Of a DNA stretch of 64,000 nt, positions 34,008-44,591 are shown piece by piece. Source of the stretch: Daedaleopsis sinensis (Eukaryota; Basidiomycota; Agaricomycetes; Polyporales; Polyporaceae); assembly GCA_033807695.1 (NCBI GenBank), contig CM066306.1, forward strand, positions 124,001 to 188,000. The letters are read 5' to 3'. The position numbers and the translations under genes were made by a program. The notes under the pieces are model-generated. The model searched no databases and was not told the origin of the DNA. It worked only from the letters and a program-made list of their open reading frames with translations. Every line of letters starts with the position of its first letter. Within the stretch, counting starts at the first letter, position 1.

Positions 34008-35284
34008 ATGTCGTCCCCACTGTACATCATCGCCGACGAAGGCTTCCCGGCTCTCAACGACGAGCGCGAACGTATGGACTCTGTGCTCTACCAACTAGAG
34101 GCCGATGTACGAGCGTAAGTGGCTCACGACCAATCATCATGAATGATCCCTGAAGTGTCTCCAGCGTCCTAAGACCGGCTGGCTTCCCCGTGAATAAACC
34201 CCAGAACTGGCGCGCCTCGACACTCGAAGTCTTCACTAAGCTCAACTGCAAGTATCGTCGCCTCGCCAGGCTCGCGATACTTGCAGCCGCATACAATGTG
34301 CGGTCCATCAACAGCGTCGGGGACGTGATCGACCAGGTTGACGATCACGCTCGCTCTCACGAGGAGATCGTTGGCTTGATGAACACGGTACGTTCGCTTC
34401 TCATTGCAGCTTGTCTCCTTGCACTTTGTCTCACCGTACACCATCAGTTTGCGAGTCTATACAACAACAACATAACCAGGCTAACGCCGCTTGAGCGTGC
34501 TGCGTTTGGAGGCGTCCTCAAGACCTTCGAGGAGGGCACTCAGGCCTACAAGCTTTTCTTGGACGACAGTCGCAATTATCTCGATATGTACAAACCTTTG
34601 TTCCGTGTCTTGGATCAATCCTCGGTACATCTTCTATCTGCACCTCTACGTCGTCTCAGGCTGCTAACTCCACCTATGTAGGTCGACTTGATCTGGTACG
34701 TCGAGCGGTTGAAGACCGCTGTGTCGCCCAGGCAGCCGGTGCTTGACATGTTACCGCATGTTACTGCTCTCCGTACGTTCCAGAGGGAACGTCTCGCTCT
34801 TGAGAGGCGCGCCGCCGCAATTTACGCCGATCTCGTTGGTATCCTTCTCACCCGAGGCTATATGTGGCGGGATGTGTTCGACGCCAGGTTCCGCGAGTAC
34901 GCGAACATCACCAATGCTCTCAAGGAGCAGGTCGACCCCCAGAACGATGCGATATCTGAGCTCGAGGTAAGTCAAGTCCGCGAGGAGAGCCTAAACGTAT
35001 TATCTAATCGCCTTCTAGGCATGCCTCGCTTTAGCTCAGGCTACGCCTTCGGTGCTGCCAGGGCTTGAAGCCAACACCTCGGTGCCTATTGCAGACTTGC
35101 GTGTGGCCCACGTCTACTTCGAGCGTGTGAACGAAGCGTTGGAGAATATGGACGATGTGAGTAGCGCTCGGTTGCTTGGGCTTCTGTTCTCACATTTCTG
35201 CAGATTGCACCTCCTCTCCGTGCCGGCCTTATACGCAACAACGACTCGCTAACGCAACGGCTGTCTGTGATTGTTATCCCGTGA
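34008..35284 (+). CDS. Element gene 5: helical protein of unknown function, 336 aa
   Basis: Six exons close perfectly in phase: 34008-34114, 34165-34387, 34448-34624, 34682-34966, 35019-35156 and 35204-35284. The start MSSPLYIIADEGFPALNDER leads into regular amphipathic helices throughout (LARLAILAAAYNVRSIN, VLKTFEEGTQAYKLFLDDSR, ALRTFQRERLALERRAAAIY). No signal peptide, membrane helix, zinc or catalytic motif. The helical-bundle appearance suggests an adaptor or structural role. No frameshift or stop interrupts any exon, arguing that it is maintained rather than decaying cargo. I do not recognise the family. Confidence 0.75.
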
Positions 35285-36082
35285 ATGGTGGTCGCGGAAA
35301 ACTGTAGGGAAATTGGAATGTGGAGTCGTAGTTTCGTCGATCTCTTGAGATTGCGTCAATGTTGTGTCTCTGAATGCAAATAGTCATAGGAAATGCTTCT
35401 CTAGGTTCTTCGTCCATCAATAACTTGAATACTTCCACCTAATTTACTCCTTCTGATGGCACGATGACGCTGGGGTAAAAACTCGGCGCGTCGCAAGGTG
35501 TCGCAGCGGCCAATACAAGTCTACATACAAGTACGTTTTTCGCTCCCGCATCCCTGGAACGCGAATACCGTATATGGGGTGAGCTCCCGAGACCTGTCTT
35601 GATGATCCGAGTGAGTACTGAAATCGATGCCCCGCCCCGGTCCTCCACCGTCCACGTACCCACTTTGTGGACTGCACCACCCCCTAGACACCTCCATGTT
35701 GCGTCTCATCTCGGTAAGGCAACGACGCCTCCGACGACGACGACAACAGAAGGTCGCGGCAAGACGGGCATGGCGGCGCTCCATGCTGTACCGCTCCTTG
35801 TGGTTCTGGTCTTCTCTCCTAATCTCCGCCAGTTCGCTCTCAGTGCAGCTCTCCTCTTCGCCCGGCAGCCTCGAAGGGCTGTGGGTGCTATCTTTGACTT
35901 GCCTCCTTGATCTCAGCTTCATGTGTCCATTGGTAGCATGTGAGCTCAATCTTTCAAACTTCATTTTTCTTGTACTTACTGGTGCTGGTATTGTAGGGCT
36001 CGCTGGCTCCGCCTTGCAGATGTCGATGACTGACATGGTCAGGACAAAGCAGACGAGCAGGAGACACCGTGAGCGTCGCAAT
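35285..36082. other. Spacer upstream of the transposase
   Basis: Two overlapping open frames on opposite strands occur at 35521-36276 (minus) and 35599-36145 (plus). Neither shows recognisable sequence. Extra 5' transposase exons here cannot be excluded; the frame upstream of 36083 is open back to about 36019. Confidence 0.35.
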
Positions 36083-39000
36083 ATGAAATCAATAACTGTC
36101 TTCGTTCGCGGCGCTGGACCAACCGTCGTCGCAATGGGTGAGTGATATCCGGTGGATAGGATTGTACGTCTTTGACCAGATACCATCAGTGGTGGACAGT
36201 CGATGGACGGCGGGGGACGTTCTGACGGAACTACGACGCCGACGCCAAATCCCGAGTCTGTCCGTGGTTCAACCACTATTATACTTCGACAGTTCTGGCT
36301 TCCTCCCTCTAATCAATGCCCGAGTACTGTCTGAGATAGGGGTACAAGACCTATCTACGCTTCACATCAGATATCGTCGTTTGGGTGGAAGTCAGAGGTC
36401 TTCTCGTGAGTGGACTCGTAGTCGGAACTTGTCGGCTTGATCCCTGAACGGTTTGGTGAGCAGCTCGCAGCGGGGCCGCAACACGGACCGGAAGAGCTCT
36501 CGACGATAACAGTGAGACTGATCCCCCCTGTGAGTGAACTCTTGCTTTCCATGATTTGCACCGATATTGAGGATATTCGTAGCTGCTGGACCCAGCACCG
36601 TGACTGTACAGTCAGGATCGGGCCGTGGCGACAGACGCCGTCGGGGCACGGAAGCGCTGGTCTCCGAATTGAGGGCCGCTGGTCTCGATGAAGATGGGCA
36701 GCCTCTTCCGACTCCTGCAGCAGTTACTACATCATCTCCCACCCGGCCCCAAATCCCGTCTATGCTCCATTCACCTCCAACGAATCGGCACACTCCCGCA
36801 CTACCCGTATCCACGTCCAGAAGCGCTCAAACGACACGAGGACGATGGCAACCAGCGATCCCATCGACTCGCCCTCATGGAGGTGAACAGCCTATACCGC
36901 TCACGCCTGCCAAAACCCCTGCGATGTCGCGGCGTGCGAGCGCGCATACGACCGGACAGACGTCGTCTCACCCTCCACCATCCCATCCGCATTCAGCCTC
37001 GAACGCCTCTGTTACCGCCGCTCCCGTTGACCAAGAACCCTCAAGGCCTGTGGTGAATCCAGCTCCCTCGAGTTCCTCGCCTCAGTCCTCCGCAAAGCCA
37101 GCCAAGGCCCACGGGAAGACGGAGAAGACCACAAGCGCATCGCGGGGATCAATCGCCGATTTGACATTTCTCGAGAACTATATTCGCAGCTACATCCTTT
37201 CTTATGGGTACCGCGGAGCGCTGTCCTTCAGGTCAGATCCAATGTCGCTGCCGACATTTCGAAGCATGGAGGTCAGGACTCTGGCCGAATACAACTCTGG
37301 TCCCCATGCCCTGTCCGAGCACTCCTGCAACACTGCGTTTCTGGAACACGAGCGCTGGCTACTGGCTATGCTACATGAGATTGCTGCGACACCTAAGGAT
37401 TCTTCTTCGTCATTTGACACGGCGATCTCTGAGCTTCTTCGGACCGTTCGAACCGAGCTCGACCGTTTACAACTCCACAAGAAGGCCGAATGGCACAGAC
37501 AACGGCAGGCAATTGCAAGGAGCCGGAGTACGGGGGTTCCCTTCTACGACACCTGTTAGTCATACTTTTTCCACATTTTGAGCACGCTCATGGATTAACC
37601 ATACCTACCGATAGCTCACTTTTTCTCTCAGCCATACAAGCTCCTGCATCCCCTTGTGCTCGGACATCATCTAACCGCGCTCACGATTCATCTCCTTCAC
37701 CGTCTCTCTCGCCGTGCGTCTGGACTATTGCTAGTGGGGTTACGATCACTGCTGCATTTATCCTTCCGCATCGCCACGGGAGGGAATGTCGCATCAGACC
37801 ATCAGCGCATGCTAGATCACCTCCCCATCGACATTCGTACCATCACAGGTCGATTCAATCTGGACCCGCATACCCATCGCTACGTCTGTTGCCCATCATG
37901 TTATGCGCTGTATGACACGCTCCCGATCCCGGGGAACTGCACGCACGAGGGAGCTGACGTGGGTTCCGGGAAGGTCTGTGGTGCTTCGCTCTGGCGAAGT
38001 CGACTTATCCGTGGACAGACGTTTTCATATCCGACTCGGATTTTCCTCTACCAGGAGCTTAAGGGCTGGCTTGCGCGCCTTCTCTGTCGCGAAGGTATCG
38101 AGGACATCATGGATGCTGCGAACGTTCGAGCGCAAGGCGAGCCGAGTTTCGTCATGAAGGACATCTGGGACGCTCCTGTTATTCGAGAGCTGAAGATGAA
38201 TGGCACGCCTTTTGTCGACGGCCCTCCAGGTGAAGGGAGATACGTCTTCGCTCTGTCTGTTGACTCTTTCAATCCTTTCCACTCGAAGGAAGCTAAACAG
38301 TCTGTCTCCGTCACGGGTATCTACATGGTCTGCCTCAACCTTCCTCCTCATCTTCGATACCTCCCAGAGAACGTTTATCTGGTCGGCATCATCCCTGGCC
38401 CGCACAAACCCTCCAAAGACCAGATCAACCACTTCTTGAAGCCACTGGTCGACGAACTTCAAGTTTTCTGGGAATCTGGCGTGTTCTTTACTCGCACTGC
38501 CAAGTATCCGGATGGACGTCGTATCCGCTGCGCACTGCTTCCCCTCATTTGTGATCTCCCAGCCGCTCGCCAGACAGCCGGATTTGGAGGTTATAAATCG
38601 CGTTTCTTCTGCAGCTACTGCAAGCTCGAGCATGTCAATATCAATTCCCTCAACATGGACGAGTGGGAGCCTCGAACCTGCGATGAACACAAAGCTTCTG
38701 CCCGGGCATGGCGCGATTTGTCGGAGGCTGGTCGCTTAGTCGATTTCAGAGCCAACAGTATCCGGTGGTCAGAACTGCTTGATCTTCCGTACTGGGATCC
38801 CATCCAATACACGGTCATTGACTCCATGCACAACTTCTATCTCGGGCTCCTCAAGAGACACTGCCGCACGATTTGGGGTATGGACGTCCTGGCCACCGAA
38901 CCAGACATCAACGATCCGCACCAAGAGCCGCCTCGCCCCGCCGAGAATGCCCTCGCACTAGGTGTACAGTATCTGCATTCAGGCACTGACAAGCAGCTGG

Positions 39001-41148
39001 AGTCTTGTTCCAAGAAGGTACTGCGTTATTTGTGCTTCACTGAACAGCTGAAGTGCAGAAAGGGCGACAAGGACTATCTCCTTAGTTTACTGAAGAGTTG
39101 GGTGAGTGATTTTATCGGTTCATGGAGCTTGATTAACAGACACAATCGGATAGCGCGAGAGAGAAGGGCCGCCTGTCAGTGCACCCGCGACTTCGGAGGG
39201 CGCAGACACCCAGACTCCGGCAACTTCGGCTGGTAAGCTCATCCTTCCTCCATTCATAACCTTCGGAAACACATTGTGCACAAGCTTCAGATCCCGTTAA
39301 ACCTCCTCGTGGTGCCATTACCGAAGAGAAGCTAACGAAGGCGGAGACAACGCTGCAGAACACACAAACAGCTAGCTCCCTCGCCAAGCACAACCTAGCG
39401 GTTCTGAAGGCATTGTGCCTGGCGCGAGATATTCAGTTCGAGCCAAAGGACACGCGCGATCGCCTCTCACAGCGGCTTATTGAATGGGTGAGGCAATTCT
39501 GGAACTCCTTTGCAGCGTGAACTATACCTGTCCTGCAGAAATTCGCACCCGCACGCGCCGCAAGCCCGGAAGCCCCGTCGCGGGTTGGGCCTCACGCCGC
39601 TGTTCTGCCGGCCCCTGCTCCTTTTGCTCCTCCCGTCGCTCCGGCGAATGTCGAACACTCTGCTCCTATCGCATCGCAGGCGCAGGCTCCAACCTCGGCG
39701 GATGTCTCCACGCTTGAAGGAGAGGTGAGAGATTTTCGCTCGAGTAACAGACTAGAAGTCCTGAAGCGTCCGTCAGGAACTCGTCCCCTCGTGTCCTATA
39801 CTTGGTCGGCAGACCATGGCCGAGATACATGCTAAAATCAGCCTCACCGAGATGCCGTCATGGGTCAGCCCTGTTCCACGGGATGCGGGTACGAAGTCCC
39901 GTGGGAAGCTCAGCGCTGATCAATGGCACATGTTCTGCGTCGTCCATCTGCCGATTATTCTCATCCCATTCTGGACGCGGAGAGGCGGTATATTTACGCA
40001 AATGCTCGACAACTACATGCATCTTGTCACCGAAGTTGTCATCGGAAGCCTGCTAGAGATGTCGGAAGATGCCATCAGGATCTACGAGCACGCTGCCATG
40101 GCTTACCTCACGACGGCTCGGGAACTATACAACATCATTATCACGCCTAATCAGCACAACTCGCTCCACATCCCCCACTTCTTGCGTTTCTATGGACCTC
40201 AGCATGCTATACGTACATTCTGGTCCGAGAGGATGAACTTCATCTTACAAGGTATACCGACAAGTCTCAAGTTTGGTCAGTCTTCCCATACATTCATGTC
40301 AAACTGGGCTTGCTAATCGAAACACCTTGTAACTAGGTGAAATCGAGCTCACTGCCATGCGACAATTCTGCCGCACAGCCAACCTGCGAGCGATTCTGGA
40401 CGACGAGGCGATTCGATCACAGGTACAAGAGCTCACTAGAGCATACCAGAATCTTCGTTCCGAGGATCGTCGTGGGACTAGACTGCGGGAGTCTGTTTCT
40501 CTACGACCCGGTGATCCCTCCGTGACGCAAGGGGCTACCGCTGTGCGCTCGAAAGCGCGTCCCATCGTCCTCGACGACAAATGCTTTGATGCCCTCATAT
40601 CGAGCCTTAATAATCGCGCTGGCAGAGAAGCATTCGTAGACGTTCGACAACTACGATTCGATCCCAACCTGAGGCAGCTGTGGAACGACGCCTTATGCCT
40701 GTCCTCGGTCCATCTCAACGGGGTGTCATTCAGAGCATCAAAGGACTCTTCGAAAGACAGCAACGTGATGTACTGGACCGATCAAACCAAATCAACCATG
40801 GCTCCAGGACGCATTCAGCTCATATTCTCCTACTCGTACCGTGATCACGATCATCGCCCACATGAAGCAACTTACCTGTCCATCCTTCCATATTACGAGC
40901 TTTCCGATGAGGACTCAACCCACGACGTCTACAGGAGATTTGTCTACGTTGGAGGCCGCCTCTACTACGACCGATATCTCCCTTTGATTGTGGTCCGAGC
41001 GGAAGATGTCGTCTCTCATTTCGCACGCACGCCCATGTCAGTCGCGGGGATCTCTACTCCATGCGTCCATGTTTTATCGTTGGATAAGGTGATCGATTCG
41101 CCCGATAACTTACTGCTTCTGGCTAACCTTTCCTGGCGCAGAGCTTGA
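36083..41148 (+). CDS. Tnp2-type transposase with N-terminal ubiquitin-like domain, 1510 aa
   Basis: Ten exons close in phase: 36083-36137, 36190-36405, 36464-36529, 36583-37554, 37615-39101, 39154-39232, 39291-39487, 39539-39724, 39813-40275 and 40337-41148. Residues 1-88 look ubiquitin-like: MKSITVFVRG start, a WTAGDVLTELRRRRQIP stretch, and DLSTLHIRYRRLGGS, echoing ubiquitin's STLHLVLRLRGG end. A long Ser/Pro-rich linker follows. The Tnp2 core has zinc-like CCPSC, the first catalytic Asp in LSVDSFNPF, the block LVGIIPGPHKPSKDQINHFL, CDLPAARQTAGFGGY, FFCSYCKLEH, and DSMHNFYLGLLKRHC. Beyond is a SAP-like segment (LAVLKALCLARDIQFEPKD...RLSQRLIEW) and a C-terminal region (GKLSADQWHMFCVVHLPIIL). 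It should recognise the element ends and cut and join DNA. The lack of any break over 4.5 kb of coding sequence suggests activity. Confidence 0.88.
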
Positions 41149-42262
41149 ACTTGGTCGGAAAGGCGGTGCCCGAGGGAGGTATCGGCGCAGATTCACTGCC
41201 GGGTTTACATGGAGACGTAAACTTAGTAGATGACGAGATGGAGATGGATGAGGATGAGGCGGACTTTTTAGATGCTTTAGGCATGCTGTAAAGAGGAGCA
41301 GATGATCGATCAGCTCCAGTGGGGTCTCGGGCAGGAACCACATGAAGGTCACTTAGAGAACGACGGGACGACCTGCAGGACCGAGGGGATGCGTCAGCCC
41401 TAGTTCGTCGGCATCGACGCCTGCAGCGATAATCACGCAGATGAACCAGGACGTGTGAAGATTATGGCGGCTAGAAATACTTGTCCTCCGAGTCGTGCGC
41501 GTTCGTGCGCGAGGACAGGCTCCGTGGCACCCAGCGCAGCTTCGACGGCAGCGTTCCCGTCTCCTGCACGTCACTCACCAGCGGCGTGTTGACCCCGACC
41601 GAGAACTACGAGGGCGAGGAGCTGCGTGCTCGGACGAGGGGAAGATCCCGTGCGTGAGCTCGAGCAGGTGCCGCTTCCCGTTCGAGCGCACCGCGAAGCT
41701 CCTCGGACCTCGATCGTGGCTTCGGGACGTGAAGCAGAAAAAAGAGAGAATGTCAGTGTCGGCCGGGGAGGGAGCATACCAGAGAACTACTCACGTTTTG
41801 CGCCCGAGTGCGAGCTTATGTGCGTGGCGAGCCTTGGAGGAGGAGGCAGGGCTCGGGCGCGGGAAACGGGCGCTCCCGCTCAGCGCGTCCTCTCCCTGCC
41901 GCTGTCGCCGTCGTAAGGCGCAGCACCTCGGACGCGGGGGAAGGCAGGTCATTGTCGGAGTCATTGTTGTTGTAATCGTCCTCGTCGAACACGAGCGCGG
42001 GCACGGACGATCGGGTCCGGCTCCCGATTCGTCGAGTCGCGCCGTACTAGTTGTACAGCACGAGGATGCATATTGAGGAAGTCTCGAGCGCAGGACGTGC
42101 TGTCTCAGCATGCGCGGATATGCAGATGGATATGGTCTACGGCGAGGAGAGGAGAAGAGTGACTCTGAGCATCATGCATCATGTTTCGTAGCCTCGCGTG
42201 GGCGCTTGAATCATGGCTGCAAGCGCTAGCGGCGCCTACTACCATTATCGCGACCGCATGTT
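41149..42262. other. GC-rich patch between transposase and gene 7, possible captured fragment
   Basis: From about 41350 to 42110 the GC content is higher than in the flanking element genes. The minus strand shows protein-like pieces: HNLHTSWFICVIIAAGVDAD (about 41400-41460), VQETGTLPSKLRWVPRSL (about 41500-41570), FAVRSNGKRHLLELTHGIF (about 41640-41700) and FDEDDYNNNDSDNDL (about 41950-41995). They lie in different frames and I could not join them by splicing. It may be a captured host gene fragment in decay. Confidence 0.35.
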
Positions 42263-44288
42263 TTGGCAATGTGCTTTTCTCTTGCTCAAAGGTTTTCTGC
42301 AAGCTCTACCGACATGGAGCCACTCCTCTCGTTCCTTAGCCTTCCTCATACCACCACACTGCTGCCTCATAAATATGACTTCTCCACTGCTGCCTCGACG
42401 TGGCACTCTCTTCCTCGCCGACGACATAATATCAAGCTCTCCACAATCGAGCACCGACTGGAAAGTGAGTAGCTTTAGTATCGGCGGCGACGCACCGAGC
42501 CGCCATTCTTAGCAATGCTCGTCTAGTCCATCTATCCGAATCGAAGGAGATACTCTCACGTGCTCAGGATGACTTCGAGGTATGTCCGTTCAACTGCCAG
42601 TGGAAGCCAGCTGCCAATGCTTGTACAGTCTGGGGACCGTTGGATTCGGTCCCGCCTCTACGGTGGACGACGAGCTGGATCGCTGCGAATGTGAATCGCT
42701 ATCCGATGACGACGAATACTCGAGGGCAGGTTCTGCTGGGGACATAGGTGGGGGTGATACAAGTGAGTCAATGATACTCACTACATGCCGACTACTCCTT
42801 AACTCCAAGTCTTCGCAGGTGCGCAGCCGGACCCTACGCTCGAAAGCAGTCATGTGGATCCTTTCTTGAATGTCGTTGCGTCGACGTCGTCCGGTGAGCC
42901 TACTGGTGAGCATAGAGCATCCGTATATCGCCGTTAGCGAGGTTTGCTTACCTCTGTGGTTTCCAGCGGTCGGTGGCTCCGACAACAGCGCTTCACAGGC
43001 TCCCACTACCTCGGGCAACAAGGATCCATTGCGAGGCCTTCCGTTCGTATCATTCGCTGGCAACTCTGCGACTACTCGGCTACATCTGCCTAGTTCGTCG
43101 ACCGCGAACGGCAGCCACAACATGACGGTCCCGCATGATCAGGAGCTTGACCGTGTCCGTGCTGTTTCGAACGCATCTGACCCGCCCTACACATCGTCTG
43201 CATCAGTCGTACCTTCGACGACGGTCGATACACCCTCCCGTAACTCTGGTTCCGCGCCGGCGTCCTCTAGTCACGAAGCATCATCTCCGATGGCAGCCAA
43301 GAATGCCCTAGCGTCCGCTACGCAGAGCAGCTCCTCCCGCGATCTCGACATCAGAAACTGTGAAGACTCCCCGATTGCTTCATCCTCGACTGGTACAGCA
43401 TCATCCCTGGCTGCGCCTATGGAGGTCGATGACGCCACCGACCCGGGTAGGGTAGTTGGTACTCGACCAGGGGACTCATTATTTTGCCCGGCAACCCCGG
43501 CCGGTCTGACGCAGATGGAGGACGACGATATCATTGCCTCTATGTCAGTTGACTCAGAGGCCCGCGTCCCAGAGCTTCACGGTCCATCATCTCCTCACGA
43601 AGCACTATCCGAGCCTTTCGCCTCATCGTCGATGGACCTTCACGTCTCAACTCCTCCGATCGTCGCATCTTGTTCCAGCATAAACGCCCCTGTCGTTGCT
43701 TCGAACTTAGCCGGGACAGTCACGACGACCTCTGCGACGTCTCCAGCTGATCTCGCGGTGACGTCTTTGGGAGAATCATCTGCCCCAGTGCCTTCGTCGC
43801 GCGTTCGAATGCTACAGGATGCGCACTCATCTCGACGGTGCAGTGATGCTACTGGGAGGCGCGGTGCTCGCTTGCAAGGCCCGGGTGCAGTACCTACAAC
43901 CCATGACACGGAAGATGCGCTCCAAGGGGAGACACAGTGGAATACTTGCCGTTATCAGAAGGATATGCGGCAAGGGGAAGGCGAGACTGTCTGGTATCGA
44001 ACGTGCGGACCATTCATGTTGGACCAGCCCCCCACATCGCTATCGGCCGGCGTGGATGACCTCTACATCCATCACGACTGTACCGCGCGTACCAAGATGT
44101 GGGTCATGAACCGTCATCATGTTTGGGTGGTGGTGCGGCAGGGCGACTGGCGACCGTCTGACCGGGACCGACGGCTGCATCTCTGCAAGAATGGAGATCC
44201 TAGCTGGCTCACTAGAGCATCTTACAGCGTTACTCGCAGCCGCATCAAGAGGACAACCGCTCAACATTCGCGAGCCCGCAAGTCCTAG
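42263..44288 (+). CDS. Element gene 7: Ser/Thr-rich disordered protein with C-terminal module
   Basis: From 42582 onward exons join in phase through introns ending near 42818 and 42967, to a stop at 44288. Landmarks are LGTVGFGPASTVDDELDRCE, then SAQPDPTLESSHVDPF, then AVGGSDNSASQAPTTSG. A 300-residue Ser/Thr/Ala/Pro-rich stretch follows with no domain. The C-terminal 110 residues change character: GETVWYRTCGPFMLDQPP, VDDLYIHHDCTARTKMWVMN, HHVWVVVRQGDW, LCKNGDPSWLTRASY. This W/H/C-rich module resembles the end of element gene 3. The 5' exons (LSTIEHRLE near 42450; LVHLSESKEILSRAQDDFE near 42540) are coiled-coil-like but do not connect in phase, so the start is unresolved or carries a 1-nt shift. 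Function unknown. Confidence 0.55.
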
Positions 44289-44591
44289 ATGGATTAGGGA
44301 TGGATCAGGACGCAGCCTCATGGTGTGCGGGGATTGCATTTATGCCTGTCGTTCAGCATATCATGTTGTTTATAGTGTATACACCTTGTGCTAATGTATC
44401 GCCGTGTGTGCTTCAGTATGATCGCGCTGTCTATATGAATACGCGGTGGAGGGGTACCTAGACGCTTTTGGCGGATATTTAACAAAGGGCTTTGAAGATC
44501 TGCCACGCTTTCGTCTAAGAGGCTCACATCTGTCGGTGTTCCTACAACCTACGTCCTACATTATCAAACAGGGCTCGCGATTCTCTTCGCA
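44289..44591. other. Spacer between element genes 7 and 8
   Basis: AT-richer than neighbours (TATATGAATACGCGG near 44433). No coding path. The promoter of gene 8 is expected here. Confidence 0.35.

Noticed and set aside
35521..36276. 251-codon minus-strand frame ahead of the transposase
   Set aside because: Overlaps the first transposase exons on the other strand, has no domain, and is opposite to all supported element genes.
37557..37559. Stop codon separating a ubiquitin-like gene from the Tnp2 gene
   Set aside because: The TAG lies inside a 60-nt GT-AG intron (37555-37614) whose removal joins the two parts in phase, giving one protein.
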